The notes: generated from the sequence alone by a model not told the origin. Positions 17,742-27,975 are shown, counted from the first letter of the stretch. The stretch is 53,260 bases of DNA from Acidobacteriota bacterium (GCA_003225215.1 QIBC01000008.1:253-53512), one strand, 5' to 3'. Numbers and translations are program-made.

Positions 17742-18710
17742 TTACGACGGCACCGACACGTTCTCGACGATGTCGCCGAGGATGCGTTCGGCTTGCTCTG
17801 ATGCTTTGAGCGTGGAACTATAGCTCGCGTTTACAACCACGCGGTGGGCAAATACAGGCACGGCAAGTCGTTTGAAATCGTCCGGAGTGGTGAACTTTCG
17901 TCCTTCGAGAAACGCCATCGCTTGCGCTGAGCGATAAAGCATCAGTGACCCGCGAGGTGAGACACCGAGCGAAAGCTGCTCCGATTTGCGCGTCTTGTTC
18001 ACTATCTCCAGCGTGTAGTTCACGAGCGACTCGTCTACTCGAACTTTCCTGACTTGCTCCTGCATTTCGATGACGTCGTCGCCTGTCAATACCGGACGAA
18101 CTTCATCTAAACGCGCGGCGCCCGCTTGCGCGCGCAGGATTTCACGCTCGCTCTCCGCAGCCGGATAACTCATCTGCACTCGCACCAGGAAGCGATCCAT
18201 TTGCGATTCCGGCAAAGGATAGGTCCCGTGATGCTCGACAGGGTTCTGCGTGGCAATCACGAGAAAAGGCCGCGGAACTTCGCGCGCCTGCCCCTCCACG
18301 GTGACCTGGCCCTCATTCATTACTTCGAGCAGCGCAGACTGCGTCTTGGGCGTAGTGCGGTTAATTTCATCTGCCAGCAGAACATTAGTGAAGACCGGGC
18401 CGGGCTTGAAGTCGAAGCGCTCCTCGGCAGCGGAATAGACCGAGGTACCGAGCAAATCGCTGGGGAGCATGTCGCTGGTGAATTGGACGCGCTGAAAAGT
18501 GCAATCCAGAGAACGGGCGAGCGTCTGTCCCAAAGTGGTCTTTCCCACGCCCGGAACGCCTTCAATCAGCAGATGCCCGCGAGCGAACACCGCCACCAGA
18601 GCGAGACGAACCACTTCATCGCTTCCGCGGATGACGCTTCGAATAGCGCTCTCCAAACGTTGAGCGCGCTCATGCAGGGAAGCGATCTCATTCTCCAGGA
18701 GGCGAGGCAT
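17742..18710 (-). CDS. MoxR-family AAA+ ATPase
   Basis: A 322-residue AAA+ protein with Walker A GVPGVGKTT (about 51-59), Walker B LLADEIN, sensor motif ATQNPVEHHGTYPLPESQMDRF and a C-terminal lid. MoxR ATPases act as chaperones that assemble or activate metalloenzymes or VWFA complexes, usually next to a DUF58 gene. Here no DUF58 or VWA gene follows; the partner is a DUF4149 membrane protein, one base downstream. The start at 18710 is directly in the family N-terminus; a GTG/ATG further upstream at 18820 belongs to another frame. Confidence 0.92.
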   Translation of the reverse strand: MPRLLENEIASLHERAQRLESAIRSVIRGSDEVVRLALVAVFARGHLLIEGVPGVGKTTLGQTLARSLDCTFQRVQFTSDMLPSDLLGTSVYSAAEERFDFKPGPVFTNVLLADEINRTTPKTQSALLEVMNEGQVTVEGQAREVPRPFLVIATQNPVEHHGTYPLPESQMDRFLVRVQMSYPAAESEREILRAQAGAARLDEVRPVLTGDDVIEMQEQVRKVRVDESLVNYTLEIVNKTRKSEQLSLGVSPRGSLMLYRSAQAMAFLEGRKFTTPDDFKRLAVPVFAHRVVVNASYSSTLKASEQAERILGDIVENVSVPS

Positions 18711-18822
18711 CTCTGCGTGATTGTACCGTCTCTGAATGCGATTCCGAAGAAGGTCTTAACCGTTAGTAACCCTATAGTGCAGTGAACGGTCGGGAGTTTT
18801 CGGCTTGCAGGAATCCGCACGA

Positions 18823-18915
18823 ACCACTAAGGACACTGAGGACACAGAGGAAAGTACAGGAAAACCAAGATAGAGCCTGGTTCTCCTCTGTGCCCTCAGT
18901 GTCCTCTGTGGTTAA
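18823..18915. repeat. Inverted repeat of the GGACACTGAGGACACAGAGG type
   Basis: The left arm at about 18823-18853 and the right arm at about 18881-18915 are imperfect reverse complements made of short GGACAC/ACAGAGG units. It is one of four related elements in the window (also near 23300-23437, 28987-29168 and 31211-31365). It lies between the MoxR gene and htpX. Confidence 0.8.
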
Positions 18916-18930
18916 GCCTCGTTCGGGAAC

Positions 18931-19794
18931 TCAGAATGCATCCGGCGGACGACCCGTCAACCGCTCTATGCGTTTGGGAATAGGAGGATGTGTGGAGAAC
19001 AGGCTCGCCAGCGTATCCCCGCCGACCATCGGCGCCACGATAAACAAATGGGCGGTCGACGGCGAGGCTACCATCGGGACTCTCTTGGAGTAGGCATCCA
19101 GCTTCTGCAGCGCTCGCGCCAAGGCATACGGATTGCCGGTGGTCTGGGCTCCGGTATGGTCAGCTTCATACTCACGGGAGCGTGAAACCGCCATTTGGAT
19201 CAGCAAAGCTGCAATCGGAGCCAGGATCATCATCAGCAATGCCGTCAATCCACCACCGCCACGTTCGCGGTCATCGCGATCGCCGTAGCCTCCAAACATA
19301 CCCGCCCACATCGCCGAACGAGCGAGGAACGTGATCGCTCCGGCGATGGTCGCCGCTACCGAGCTGATGAGGATGTCGCGATTGCGCACGTGTCCCAGTT
19401 CATGAGCGAGCACGCCCTCAAGCTCCTCATCATCGAGCAAGTTGAGAATGCCTTCAGTCACTGCGACGGAAGCATGTGCAGGATTGCGTCCGGTAGCAAA
19501 TGCGTTCGGCGACTCGCTCGGAATTACATAGACCTTCGGCATTGGCAAGCCGATGCGTTGCGTCATGCGCTCGACTACGTTGTAAACGCGAGGCAACTCC
19601 TCACGGCTTACCGGTTGCGCGCCATACATCGCCAGAGCGATCTTGTCTGAAAAGAAGTAGCTAACGAAGTTACCTACGGCTGCAAACGCGAGCGCAAACG
19701 CCATTCCACGTTGTCCGCCCAGAGCTTGGCCGACAAACATCAGGAACAGCGTCATTCCGGTTAGCAAGGCCAGGGTCTTAAGGTTGTTTCCCAT
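18931..19794 (-). CDS. htpX: Zinc metalloprotease HtpX
   Basis: Membrane-bound M48 protease that degrades misfolded membrane proteins. The 287-residue protein has two N-terminal membrane segments (8-24 and 29-48), the zinc-binding HELGH at 131-135, a further hydrophobic pair (about 145-195), and the third zinc ligand in [13 protein letters not shown]. The C-terminus ([13 protein letters not shown]) is the standard HtpX ending. The ATG at 19794 begins [10 protein letters not shown] as usual for this family. No partner gene is adjacent. Confidence 0.96.
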   Translation of the reverse strand: MGNNLKTLALLTGMTLFLMFVGQALGGQRGMAFALAFAAVGNFVSYFFSDKIALAMYGAQPVSREELPRVYNVVERMTQRIGLPMPKVYVIPSESPNAFATGRNPAHASVAVTEGILNLLDDEELEGVLAHELGHVRNRDILISSVAATIAGAITFLARSAMWAGMFGGYGDRDDRERGGGGLTALLMMILAPIAALLIQMAVSRSREYEADHTGAQTTGNPYALARALQKLDAYSKRVPMVASPSTAHLFIVAPMVGGDTLASLFSTHPPIPKRIERLTGRPPDAF

Positions 19795-19935
19795 AAGCTT
19801 TGTAGATGTAGATGCTCAAGTCTGACGCGGGATTCGAGCGCAGCAATGATACGCCGTGGGGGCGCTTGAACACACATCACCTCGCTCTTTGATACGCATG
19901 AACGCCGTGAAAGGTTCCTTGACAAGAAACGACAA

Positions 19936-19958
19936 ACCCGGCTTTAGAGGCCGGGTTC
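19936..19958 (-). terminator. Hairpin terminator after the 141-residue gene
   Basis: A perfect 8-bp stem AACCCGGC / GCCGGGTT with a 7-nt loop. On the minus strand it is followed by a T-rich stretch (TTTGTCGTTTCTTG). It lies about 22 bases past the stop at 19980. Confidence 0.65.
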
Positions 19959-19979
19959 CATAAACTACCACTTGATTTC

Positions 19980-20405
19980 TTAGGCTGCCCGGCGGCGTGT
20001 TTCCTTGTTGGTGGATCCTTCCTCGAACTTGGTAAGACTTCTGACGGCAGCAAGACCGATGCCCATTCCCTGGAACAGCTTCGATTCTCGCTCATCGGAG
20101 AATCCGAGCAGATTGGGCAGAGAAGCCACCAGGGCAGAGACTCCGGGATCGATTTTGCCGTGTGTCTCGAAGCTGATCTTCTTCCATACTCCGCCAGGGC
20201 AGTCGGTGAGGAAGATAAGGCTGCCGATTAGATCAGCGCACAAATACGAAGCTAACGATGCGCGCTTGTTCTTTCTCCAGAGCAGTGCTCCAGCGGTTAC
20301 AAATGCGGCGGCTGTTCCCCAGTCGATGACCGCATGGACTCCGGGACTTATGACCTTTGGTAGCGGCTTAGTCGCAAGTTCAGTGAGCTTGGTAGAAATT
20401 GGCAT
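19980..20405 (-). CDS. Hypothetical protein with hydrophobic segments, 141 residues
   Basis: Unrecognised. Two or three moderately hydrophobic stretches are seen: VHAVIDWGTAAAFVTAGALLW, LASYLCADLIGSLIFLTDC and GMGIGLAAVRSL, suggesting a small membrane-associated protein. The order 'small residues, charged turn, second helix' and the SPGVHAVIDW motif look conserved-type rather than random. A convincing terminator follows. Codon use matches its neighbours. No function is suggested by context (htpX downstream, mtnA upstream). Confidence 0.7.
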   Translation of the reverse strand: MPISTKLTELATKPLPKVISPGVHAVIDWGTAAAFVTAGALLWRKNKRASLASYLCADLIGSLIFLTDCPGGVWKKISFETHGKIDPGVSALVASLPNLLGFSDERESKLFQGMGIGLAAVRSLTKFEEGSTNKETRRRAA

Positions 20406-20465
20406 CGATGTTCGCTCCTAATTGAAGAAGATGCCTTCAGGTCAGAGCAAGTTGGCATCTCGAGC

Positions 20466-21533
20466 TCAACGATTTGCGCTGGTCGTCTGCAACTCCGCTT
20501 CAACAGCCAAGGCCGGTAGAGACTCTGAATATGGAGCCTTCGCGATGCCTCGCTCCGTGATGATGGCTGCAATGTAACGGTGCGGAGTCACGTCGAACGC
20601 AGGATTCTCAACTCGGATCCCATCCGGAGTGATCTGCTTGCCAGCCAAATGCGTGACTTCGCGCGACGAACGCTGCTCGATTGGAATGTGATCGCCGTCG
20701 AGTGTTGCGAGATCCACGGTCGACCAGGGCGCAGCGACGTAGAAAGGAATTCCATGCTCCTTGGCGAGCACTGCGACCATATAGGTTCCGATCTTGTTAG
20801 CCACATCGCCGTTGGCGGCGATACGATCTGCGCCGACGACAACTGCATCGATCTTGCCAATTCTCATCATCGCGCCGGCCATGTTGTCTGAGATTACCGT
20901 TGTGGGAATTCCGTCTTTAGTGAGTTCCCAGGCAGTCAGCCGCGAGCCCTGGAGAAATGGACGGGTTTCGTCCGCGAAGACATGAATCTTTTTGCCGGCT
21001 TCCACTGCCGCGCGAATGACTCCGAGGGCGGTCCCGTATCCGCAAGTGGCTAGTGCGCCGGCGTTGCAGTGCGTGAGCACACCGCCTGCGGCCGGCATGA
21101 GCACGGCTCCATTCCGTCCCATGGTTTGGCAGGCTGCAATGTCAGCTGCATACATTTCCTGCGATTCTTGGATGAGCGCTCGCTTGATTTCTTCAAGCGA
21201 GCCAGACGCAAGTTGCTCGAAGCGCTCGCGCATCCGCTGAATCGCCCAGAAAAGATTCACCGCCGTCGGACGTGTTGCGGCGAGCGTCCTGCAAATCTCG
21301 TCAAACTCAGCTTGCAGTTCGTGATAGTTCTTGGCTTTCGAGTCGCGTACGCCAAGTGCAATGCCCATGGCCGCAGCCACACCGATTGCCGGTGCACCGC
21401 GCACGATCATGTCGCGAATCGCAGTAGCCACCTCACCGTAGTTGCGGCAAGTAACGTAGATTTCTTCGGTGGGAAGGCGGGTCTGATCGATCAAACGTAC
21501 GCCGCCCTCGGTCCATTCCAGGGTTTTAACCAT
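20466..21533 (-). CDS. mtnA: S-methyl-5-thioribose-1-phosphate isomerase
   Basis: Converts methylthioribose-1-phosphate to methylthioribulose-1-phosphate in the methionine salvage pathway. The 355-residue length is typical. The catalytic cysteine is C164 (in [11 protein letters not shown]) and the catalytic aspartate is D236 (in [20 protein letters not shown]). The substrate-binding [11 protein letters not shown] motif is at 45-55. No other mtn gene lies in the window, so the rest of the pathway is elsewhere or the enzyme is used in a variant MTA route. Related eIF2B-like paralogues lack this Cys/Asp pair, which supports mtnA. Confidence 0.96.
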   Translation of the reverse strand: MVKTLEWTEGGVRLIDQTRLPTEEIYVTCRNYGEVATAIRDMIVRGAPAIGVAAAMGIALGVRDSKAKNYHELQAEFDEICRTLAATRPTAVNLFWAIQRMRERFEQLASGSLEEIKRALIQESQEMYAADIAACQTMGRNGAVLMPAAGGVLTHCNAGALATCGYGTALGVIRAAVEAGKKIHVFADETRPFLQGSRLTAWELTKDGIPTTVISDNMAGAMMRIGKIDAVVVGADRIAANGDVANKIGTYMVAVLAKEHGIPFYVAAPWSTVDLATLDGDHIPIEQRSSREVTHLAGKQITPDGIRVENPAFDVTPHRYIAAIITERGIAKAPYSESLPALAVEAELQTTSANR

Positions 21534-21550
21534 GTTGTTAAATTCTAAAG

Positions 21551-21659
21551 GCGTTTCGAGTTTCAGGTTTCAAGTTTCGGTAAAGCCAACTGCTAACCGG
21601 CCGGCAATCCCAACCAAAGTGCTGGATGGGGCTTAGCCGAAACCTGAAACTCGAAACGC
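21551..21659. repeat. Perfect 20-nt inverted repeat between mtnA and pyrE
   Basis: The left arm (21551-21570) is GCGTTTCGAGTTTCAGGTTT and the right arm (21640-21659) is its exact reverse complement, 69 nt apart. The right arm ends one base before the pyrE stop codon region. Probably an intergenic repeat element that may also end transcription from pyrE. Confidence 0.8.
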
Positions 21660-21660
21660 T

Positions 21661-22290
21661 TTAGGCTGTGGCTTTTTTCTCAAGATGGGCTGCGCGCACA
21701 TCCGATGCCTTGAAAATGGAAACAAACTCAATTTCACCGGCGGCTTTCTCCACCGCTGGACGTCCACCGGCTTCCTCGCGCTCGACGAGACATGCAACTC
21801 CGACAACATCGAATCCGAACTCGCGCGCAGCTTCGATGGCCTGAATCGTTGACATCCCTGTTGTGCACACATCGTCAACGATCACCACGCGCGCACCTTT
21901 TTCACGGAAGCCCTCTATGAGCTGTCCAGTCCCGTGCGTCTTTTCTTGCTTGCGCACCAGGAAGCCGTGAATCAGAAACTCCGAGACGTCGACTGGTTTC
22001 GTCCGCGCGGGCGCGCGAGTTTGTACGATCTGAGCGGTGAGAAGCGCAACACCTGCCACGATTGGGTCAGCTCCCATCGTGAGTCCGCCAACGGCGCGCG
22101 GTTTCCATTTCTTCGCTTGAATAAGGTCGTAAAACACGCGACCGGTGAGGCGCATTCCTTCTGCGTCCAGAGTAGTGGCACGGCAATCAATGTAGTAGTC
22201 GCTGGTCCCGCCCGAGGAAAGCTTGAATTCTCCGAGCCGAAACGATTTGCTCGCGAGCATGTTCAACAGAAGTTCGCGTGAGTTGGGCAT
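21661..22290 (-). CDS. pyrE: Orotate phosphoribosyltransferase
   Basis: Transfers phosphoribose from PRPP to orotate to make OMP in pyrimidine synthesis. 209 residues; the PRPP-binding motif VVIVDDVCTTGMST is at about 125-138, and an N-terminal FKLSSGGTSDYYIDCR segment matches the orotate-site strand of PyrE. The ATG at 22290 gives the normal N-terminus. No other pyr gene is adjacent. The final residues (AHLEKKATA) are charged and unremarkable. Confidence 0.95.
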   Translation of the reverse strand: MPNSRELLLNMLASKSFRLGEFKLSSGGTSDYYIDCRATTLDAEGMRLTGRVFYDLIQAKKWKPRAVGGLTMGADPIVAGVALLTAQIVQTRAPARTKPVDVSEFLIHGFLVRKQEKTHGTGQLIEGFREKGARVVIVDDVCTTGMSTIQAIEAAREFGFDVVGVACLVEREEAGGRPAVEKAAGEIEFVSIFKASDVRAAHLEKKATA

Positions 22291-22441
22291 TAGAGATACA
22301 TTAGCATTCGGCGCTCAGCAATCAGCATTCAGGCGCTCAACCGTTGCCTATAACACAGATTAACGTGCACGAGAGGAATCCGTCGTCTGTTCCAGTGCTG
22401 AATTCCCAAAATGTCTCAAGGCCGAGTGCCGATCGCTGGTT

Positions 22442-23260
22442 TTATCGCAGCTTGTCCATGTGCCGGAATCCATCGGTCGCAGCGAAGATTAGCACGAAGT
22501 CGAATGCGTTGTAGGCACTGTGAACCAGAAATGCGGAACCCAGCGACCCGGTTCGTGCGCGCACAATCGTAAGAACCGACCCAACTACGAAGATCAACAG
22601 CATCGGTGCCCAGGACCATGCAAGTTGCGGACCGTGATAAAGCGCGAACAGCAACCCGTCGATCACGATCGACGCAACGAGAGGTAGATACCGTCGAAGG
22701 GCAGGGAATAGGAATCCGCGGAACAGCAGCTCTTCGTAGAAAGGACCCACTAAAATCCCGAACACCGCCAGAACCCAGGCCGCATGAGTGGAACGAAAGA
22801 ATCGGTCTATCGGAAGCGATTTGGGGATTGGTAGAAGCGCCGAGCATAGTTGAGCAACTCCGAGCAACCCCACTCCAGAAAGAATCAGGGACGTCACTCG
22901 CCTTGGCCACCGCCACTTTAGAGCGACCCAAAAAGGCTCCTCGGTGCCCTTCTGCACAACCAGGACCATGAAGAAGAACGCAAATACATAGCTCATCATC
23001 TGCGGTATCAGGGCGAGTGGAGACTGTGTAAATGCTTCGAGTGATAACCCTCTGAATCTCGGGAACGCGTGAATTGCTACAAAGAAGGCGGCAGCAATTA
23101 GGTTAAAAGCCAGGAAATTGAATCCCGCGATAAGCAAGACCGCTGATAATCCCCAGGGGGGATTTTCGTCATTACGAGGTGACTGGCTCGGTTCCGCTAG
23201 CGCGATTTCCGCGCGCGCGCCCTGGGGTGGGTCCAACGGAGGATTGGGAGTCAACGACAC
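22442..23260 (-). CDS. CPBP-family intramembrane metalloprotease
   Basis: The frame is open to 23452, but that part overlaps uvrA and runs through a dispersed repeat. I prefer a GTG at 23260 (272 residues), though the start is uncertain. Six to eight membrane helices follow from about residue 37. The CPBP (Abi/CAAX protease) motifs are intact: EELLFRG (E176, E177), H209 in YHGPQLAWSW, and HSAYN (H247, N251). Members cleave prenylated proteins or bacteriocin-type peptides, or act in self-immunity. The substrate is unknown. It sits just downstream of uvrA on the same strand but is separated by the repeat element, so it is likely its own transcript. Confidence 0.85.
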   Translation of the reverse strand: MSLTPNPPLDPPQGARAEIALAEPSQSPRNDENPPWGLSAVLLIAGFNFLAFNLIAAAFFVAIHAFPRFRGLSLEAFTQSPLALIPQMMSYVFAFFFMVLVVQKGTEEPFWVALKWRWPRRVTSLILSGVGLLGVAQLCSALLPIPKSLPIDRFFRSTHAAWVLAVFGILVGPFYEELLFRGFLFPALRRYLPLVASIVIDGLLFALYHGPQLAWSWAPMLLIFVVGSVLTIVRARTGSLGSAFLVHSAYNAFDFVLIFAATDGFRHMDKLR

Positions 23261-23296
23261 GATTCGCTGAGTTGAATCTACACGAAAGAAAATCCT

Positions 23297-23437
23297 AGAA
23301 CCACGGAGCCACGGAGAAAACAAACCGGAAGAGGTTGAAATCCAGAACGTCGAGTTGCTCGTAGAAACCGACCGGCCGATTGAGCAAGGTTCCCTTAATT
23401 GCCCTTTTCTGTGACTTCGTGTCTCCGCAGTGAAGAA
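23297..23437. repeat. CACGGAG-type inverted repeat overlapping the 3' end of uvrA
   Basis: The left part, CCACGGAGCCACGGAGAA, is at 23300-23318. A degenerate reverse-complement arm (TTCTGTGACTTCGTGTCTCC) is at about 23406-23425, inside the last codons of uvrA. It belongs to the same family as the elements near 28,990 and 31,210. The tail of UvrA ([10 protein letters not shown]) appears to be translated from the repeat arm. Confidence 0.6.
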
Positions 23438-26250
23438 CCGGCCGCCGTCCACTTCGAATGGGCCATGTACTCTGCCAGCGCATGTCCTGTATATGACTTC
23501 TTTGCGCGTACGATCTGCTGCGGGGGCCCTTGCGCGACCAATCGGCCGCCGTCCTCGCCGCCTTCGGGACCTAGATCGATGACCCAGTCCGCGTTGCGGA
23601 TTACATCTAGGTTGTGCTCGATAATGATGATCGTGTTGCCAAGATCCGTCAGACGATGCAGGACATCGAGCAGCTTCTTCACATCTTCGAAGTGGAGCCC
23701 AGTTGTAGGTTCGTCGAGCAAATACAGTGTGCGTCCGGTCTGGCGTTTGCTCAATTCACGCGCTAACTTAATGCGCTGGGCTTCGCCGCCCGAAAGTGTT
23801 ACAGCCGACTGCCCGAGTTGGATGTAGCCAAGTCCCACGTCCACCAGCGTCTGGAGTTTCTGACGCACTTGCGGAATGTCCTCGAGAATTGGCAGGACAT
23901 CTGCTATTGGGGTCTCCAGCAAATCAGCGATGGACTGGCCCTTATAGCGAACCTGGAGAGTCTCATGGTTGTAGCGCTTCCCGCCGCATACCTCACAGAG
24001 CACATACACGTCTGGCAGGAAATTCATTTCAATGCGACGCTGGCCTTCACCCTGGCAAGCCTCGCAGCGTCCACCGCTCACATTGAATGAGAAGCGGCCC
24101 GCTTTGTATCCGCGTTCGCGAGATTCCGGCAGCATAGCGTAGAGATCGCGAATCTGGGTAAAGACTCCGGTGTACGTAGCGGGATTGGATCGTGGAGTTC
24201 GCCCAATCGGCGTCTGATCGATGCGAATGACCTTGTCCACATTTTCCATTCCCGTCACCCCCTTGTGGGCTCCGGCTTCCTCGCGCGAGCGGTAGAGCGC
24301 CTTCGCCAACGCGCGGTAGAGAATGTCATTGACCAGTGTGGATTTCCCTGAACCGCTTACTCCCGTCACAACAGTCATGACGCCCAATGGGAAACTCACA
24401 TCGAGGTTCTTGAGATTGTTCTCACGTGCCCCCAAAACGGTAATGGCTTTCCCGTTCGCCTGGCGAGGTTCGAAGCGCGCACCGATGTTTACTTTCCCGG
24501 AGATGTATTGCCCGGTTAGCGATTCGGGTGAGCTCTCGATCTGCCCGGGAGTGCCCTGTGCCACTAGTTCTCCGCCGTGGCGCCCGGCGCCGGGACCGAG
24601 GTCGATCACGTAATCTGCGCGACGGATAGTCTCCTCGTCGTGTTCGACTACGAGCACAGTGTTGCCGAGATCGCGCAGCGATTCGAGCGCGGCGATCAGC
24701 CGGTTGTTGTCGCGATGGTGTAATCCGATAGAGGGCTCGTCTAGTACATAGAGCACGCCGCGCAGCTTTGATCCGATCTGGGTGGCGAGACGAATGCGTT
24801 GACCTTCTCCACCCGACAGCGTTGCTGCGGAACGATCAAGCGAGATATATCCCAGGCCAACGGCGTTCAAAAACTGCAAACGCTCGGCGATTTCACGCAA
24901 CACGCGTCCGGCTATGATCTGCCCGCGTTGGTCGAGTTTGATCTTTTGTGCAGCCTCGAACGCATGGGATACCGGCATACCGGTGAAATCAGCGATGCTG
25001 ATGGTGTTCACGCGCACCGCCAGGCTTTCCTGACGCAGACGCTTTCCCTGGCAGAGTGGGCACATGGTCGCCGACATGTATTCGAGCAGCCACTCGCGAT
25101 AGCTCTCGGACGAAGACTCCTCCAGGTTCTGTTTCAGGAAGGCAAGAATGCCGTGGAAGCCACTGCGCGCGGCTTCACGTTCTGGAGGTCCATAGAGGAG
25201 CAAGTTCTGCTGCTCAGCCGGTAGCTTCTCGAACGGAACGCTCAAATCCAGTTTGTATACCTGGGCAGCAATCTCAAGCAGCCTTTGCAAATACGTTGAG
25301 CCTGACCCTGGCCCAAGGGCTCCTTCTAGTAATGGCTTCGACCAGTCGACGATCAGCTTTGCGGGATCGAAATCGTATTTGCTGCCGAGGCCATGACACT
25401 CGGGACACGCGCCATAAATGCTATTAAACGAAAACGACCGCGGCTCCAGTGCAGGCACATTGATTCCGCACTCCGGGCATGCCATTTTCGCGGAGTACAT
25501 GCGTTCGTCGCCATCAACCACGGCGAGAATTACCAACCCGTCGGCGAGCTTCATCGCCGTTGCCACAGAATTCTCCAGACGCTTTTCGATCCCCGGCTTG
25601 ACCAGCAGACGGTCAACCACCACCTCTATCGTGTGGTTCTTGCGTTTATCGAGCTTGATCTCATCAAGTCCATCGTCGCCGCCATCGAGACTGCGCAGCT
25701 CTCCGTCGATACGTGCGCGTGTGTAGCCTTGCTGCGCGAGCTTTTCCAGTTCCTTTTTGAACTCGCCCTTACGCCCGCGCACGATCGGGGCTAGAAGCAT
25801 GACGCGCTCTTCCGGCTTAAGCGACATCACCTGCTGCACGATCTGCTCTGCCGATTGCCGGCTGATCTCGCGCCCACATTTCGGACAATGCGGTACACCT
25901 ACCGAGGAATACAGCAAGCGCAAATAGTCATAAATCTCGGTGATTGTGCCTACAGTCGAGCGCGGATTACGCGTCGTAGTCTTCTGTTCGATGGCAATGG
26001 ATGGACTGAGTCCGTCAATGGCGTCCACTTCTGGCCGCTCCATTTGGTCGAGAAACTGGCGGGCATACGCGGAAAGCGTTTCGACATACCGGCGCTGACC
26101 TTCGGCGTAGATGGTGTCGAACGCCAAGGAAGACTTCCCGGATCCGCTTAGCCCTGTAATGACCGTAAGGGTATTGCGGGGGATTTCGACATTGATGTTT
26201 TTCAGATTGTGCTGTCGAGCCCCGCGGACCCGGATCGAGGTAATTGCCAT
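23395..26250 (-). CDS. uvrA: Excinuclease ABC subunit A
   Basis: DNA-damage sensor of nucleotide excision repair, an ABC-type ATPase dimer that loads UvrB. 951 residues with two ABC modules: Walker [10 protein letters not shown] (about 33-41) and GVSGSGKST in the second half; ABC signatures LSGGEGQRI and LSGGEAQRI; Walker [15 protein letters not shown] and [14 protein letters not shown]. Zinc-finger cysteine pairs are present (CPKC, CPEC/CPEC, and CEAC/CEVC). The start [19 protein letters not shown] is canonical. The last about 15 residues after EYMAHSKW lie in a dispersed repeat, so the extreme C-terminus is probably acquired. Confidence 0.98.
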   Translation of the reverse strand: MAITSIRVRGARQHNLKNINVEIPRNTLTVITGLSGSGKSSLAFDTIYAEGQRRYVETLSAYARQFLDQMERPEVDAIDGLSPSIAIEQKTTTRNPRSTVGTITEIYDYLRLLYSSVGVPHCPKCGREISRQSAEQIVQQVMSLKPEERVMLLAPIVRGRKGEFKKELEKLAQQGYTRARIDGELRSLDGGDDGLDEIKLDKRKNHTIEVVVDRLLVKPGIEKRLENSVATAMKLADGLVILAVVDGDERMYSAKMACPECGINVPALEPRSFSFNSIYGACPECHGLGSKYDFDPAKLIVDWSKPLLEGALGPGSGSTYLQRLLEIAAQVYKLDLSVPFEKLPAEQQNLLLYGPPEREAARSGFHGILAFLKQNLEESSSESYREWLLEYMSATMCPLCQGKRLRQESLAVRVNTISIADFTGMPVSHAFEAAQKIKLDQRGQIIAGRVLREIAERLQFLNAVGLGYISLDRSAATLSGGEGQRIRLATQIGSKLRGVLYVLDEPSIGLHHRDNNRLIAALESLRDLGNTVLVVEHDEETIRRADYVIDLGPGAGRHGGELVAQGTPGQIESSPESLTGQYISGKVNIGARFEPRQANGKAITVLGARENNLKNLDVSFPLGVMTVVTGVSGSGKSTLVNDILYRALAKALYRSREEAGAHKGVTGMENVDKVIRIDQTPIGRTPRSNPATYTGVFTQIRDLYAMLPESRERGYKAGRFSFNVSGGRCEACQGEGQRRIEMNFLPDVYVLCEVCGGKRYNHETLQVRYKGQSIADLLETPIADVLPILEDIPQVRQKLQTLVDVGLGYIQLGQSAVTLSGGEAQRIKLARELSKRQTGRTLYLLDEPTTGLHFEDVKKLLDVLHRLTDLGNTIIIIEHNLDVIRNADWVIDLGPEGGEDGGRLVAQGPPQQIVRAKKSYTGHALAEYMAHSKWTAAGSSLRRHEVTEKGN

Positions 26251-26580
26251 TAAGAGAGTGCAGACCTACAGAAAACTTCGTTGAGCGATGGGCGCAACTT
26301 TACATCCGTATCTTAGTTGTCAACATCCAGGGGCGTCAACGCAGGTTAAATTTGATTTCCGCTGTCGGCCCTCGATTGGTGACGATCGTAAGCTTGAGTT
26401 ACCTGCGTAATCTAGTTGGGCTCAACGACTTGGCGCATAACACTAAGGGTTGCAGGCGCGCACTTCGGGTACATGAACTACGGAGACGGGTGCGTTTCCC
26501 GGGTTCAGGAGCAGAATGTGCGAATCACGCAGAGTTGACCAACTGGGTTCTGCGCATCGACATCCAAAGGCGGGCAGAGA
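26251..26580. other. Gene-free interval upstream of uvrA
   Basis: About 330 bases between the divergent uvrA gene and a small membrane protein gene. It should hold the promoters of both. I saw no convincing open frame, RNA gene or LexA-like palindrome in it. Confidence 0.5.
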
Positions 26581-26781
26581 GTGAATCCTCAACTGGTGAG
26601 TTCGGCCACGGTGAATGACATAATCCTTAGCACTATCGTTTTTGCCACAATTGTTTCCGCCATGTTTCTGGGTATTTATTCAGGCTACGCGGCCGTAAGC
26701 GGGATCCTTCGAGCTATGAACCGCAAGCCGGCCAAGCCTTCGGCGACAGTTATCGAGTTTCCTGCTAACGCCGCCAGCTAA
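26581..26781 (+). CDS. Small single-span membrane protein, 66 residues
   Basis: Unrecognised. One clear membrane helix covers residues 14-36 (IILSTIVFATIVSAMFLGIYSGY), followed by a basic tail (RAMNRKPAKPSATVIEF) that should stay in the cytoplasm. The start is GTG at 26581 with GGCAGAGA just upstream. A rho-independent terminator follows 37 bases after the stop, which supports a real short transcript. Function cannot be inferred. Confidence 0.6.
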   Translation: MNPQLVSSATVNDIILSTIVFATIVSAMFLGIYSGYAAVSGILRAMNRKPAKPSATVIEFPANAAS

Positions 26782-26818
26782 CAGCTTTCCATACAACGAC
26801 GTTACCTCCCCAAAGACG

Positions 26819-26848
26819 AAGCCTCCCCCGTGGGGCTTTTTCTTTTTG
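26819..26848 (+). terminator. Rho-independent terminator after the small membrane protein gene
   Basis: The stem AAGC-(CT bulge)-CCC pairs with GGG-GCTT around a CCGT loop, then runs into TTTTCTTTTT. It ends a few bases before the convergent gene's stop at 26860 and may serve both directions. Confidence 0.75.
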
Positions 26849-26859
26849 TGGGCAATGGC

Positions 26860-27822
26860 TTAGCGCGGATTATTGCCGGGAGCCTGCTGGGGCTGTTGTT
26901 GCTGCTGTTGTTGGCGCAGCCGCTGCAGTTCCTGGAGTAGCTGCTCAGGAGTCTTTACCTGCTGTGGTAGTTGTTGCCCTGGAGGCTGAACCTGTTCTGA
27001 AGGAACAGGCGGCGGGGGTGCTTGTTGCTGGATTTCTGGCTGCGCCGCAAGGTCATTGTCCTCATCGTCCGGATTAGGCGTTGGATTTTGGCGCGCCATA
27101 GCCTGGTTTGTGGAGCCACGAACGGCGGGCGCGGTTCCATGAGGGCTGAGCATTATGCGCTCCACGCTGCCCGGATCGTCGATTGCGCCGGTCAAAATGA
27201 AGTCGTAGTGCGATCCGCTCAAAATTGAGTTCAAAACCTGCCGCGGAGCCGCGGGTCCAAACTGCCCAAAGACGCGCTCCCTATCCGGCTGCGTCCCTTC
27301 AAGACTCGCGTGAGTCACAGCTTCAATGGCCTTCAGGATGTCGGCCAAGGTTGAATTCTCCGCAGCGACTGTAAGCAGTCCTCCCATGAAGCTGACACGG
27401 GGTGGGTTCGGTGGTTGCTGTTCTGCCCCGGACGGCTGGGGCTGCGGAGTTGTGGCAGAGGACGCAACGGGCTGCTGCGTCGCCGTTAACGGTGGCTGGA
27501 CGGCGGGAGCCTGCGTCTGCGGCGTTGTTTGTTGCGGCGGCAACGTCGAGTGCGGAAAGCTTATCGGCTGACGCTGTCCCGGCGATGCCGGTGCGGCCTG
27601 GTCAGGCGGAAACTGCTGCGCAGGACTCGGAAATTGCTGCGCTTGGGTCGTGGGCTGCTGCGCCTGCCCTGGTCCAACGCGGCGCATTCGGCCATAAACA
27701 GAGGAGGAAGGTTGGGCCGGCTGCCCGGTTTGCGGTGCGCTACTTTGCGTCTGTTGGCCGCTCAAGATCGTAGTAAAGAGCAGACCAACGCTAAAGGCCG
27801 TAATGGAAGCACTTCTAGACAC
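26860..27822 (-). CDS. Secreted Gln/Pro-rich protein with a secretin/TonB short N-terminal (STN)-like domain
   Basis: A signal peptide (residues 1-23) is followed by about 120 residues of Gln/Pro/Ala-rich low complexity. The only folded-looking part is about 145-215: VSFMGGLLTVAAENSTLADI, then LKAIEAVTHASLEG and RQVLNSILSGSHYDFILTG. This follows the pattern of STN/secretin N0 domains, which occur at the start of TonB receptors and type II/IV secretins. A second Gln/Pro-rich region with a polyglutamine run ends the protein. No barrel or secretin core is attached, so it may be a soluble accessory protein. Function unknown. Confidence 0.72.
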   Translation of the reverse strand: MSRSASITAFSVGLLFTTILSGQQTQSSAPQTGQPAQPSSSVYGRMRRVGPGQAQQPTTQAQQFPSPAQQFPPDQAAPASPGQRQPISFPHSTLPPQQTTPQTQAPAVQPPLTATQQPVASSATTPQPQPSGAEQQPPNPPRVSFMGGLLTVAAENSTLADILKAIEAVTHASLEGTQPDRERVFGQFGPAAPRQVLNSILSGSHYDFILTGAIDDPGSVERIMLSPHGTAPAVRGSTNQAMARQNPTPNPDDEDNDLAAQPEIQQQAPPPPVPSEQVQPPGQQLPQQVKTPEQLLQELQRLRQQQQQQQPQQAPGNNPR

Positions 27823-27975
27823 GCGGGTTTATGCTACTCCAAAGGCAGGTAGCTCACCAATAAATCGAGCTACGTGTATGAGAGAACGCCAAAGACCATC
27901 CGAGTTGCAGGATTTCGCATCTTACGAATCTAAGAAGCTGCTGGCCAGGCTGTGTCTTTGCATTTTGAGAGGAAC

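Noticed and set aside
19195-19650. 151-codon plus-strand frame
   Set aside because: Antisense to htpX, whose HELGH motif and full-length domain are clear.
23261-23452. N-terminal extension of the CPBP protease
   Set aside because: It overlaps uvrA and a repeat element and has no membrane or family sequence.
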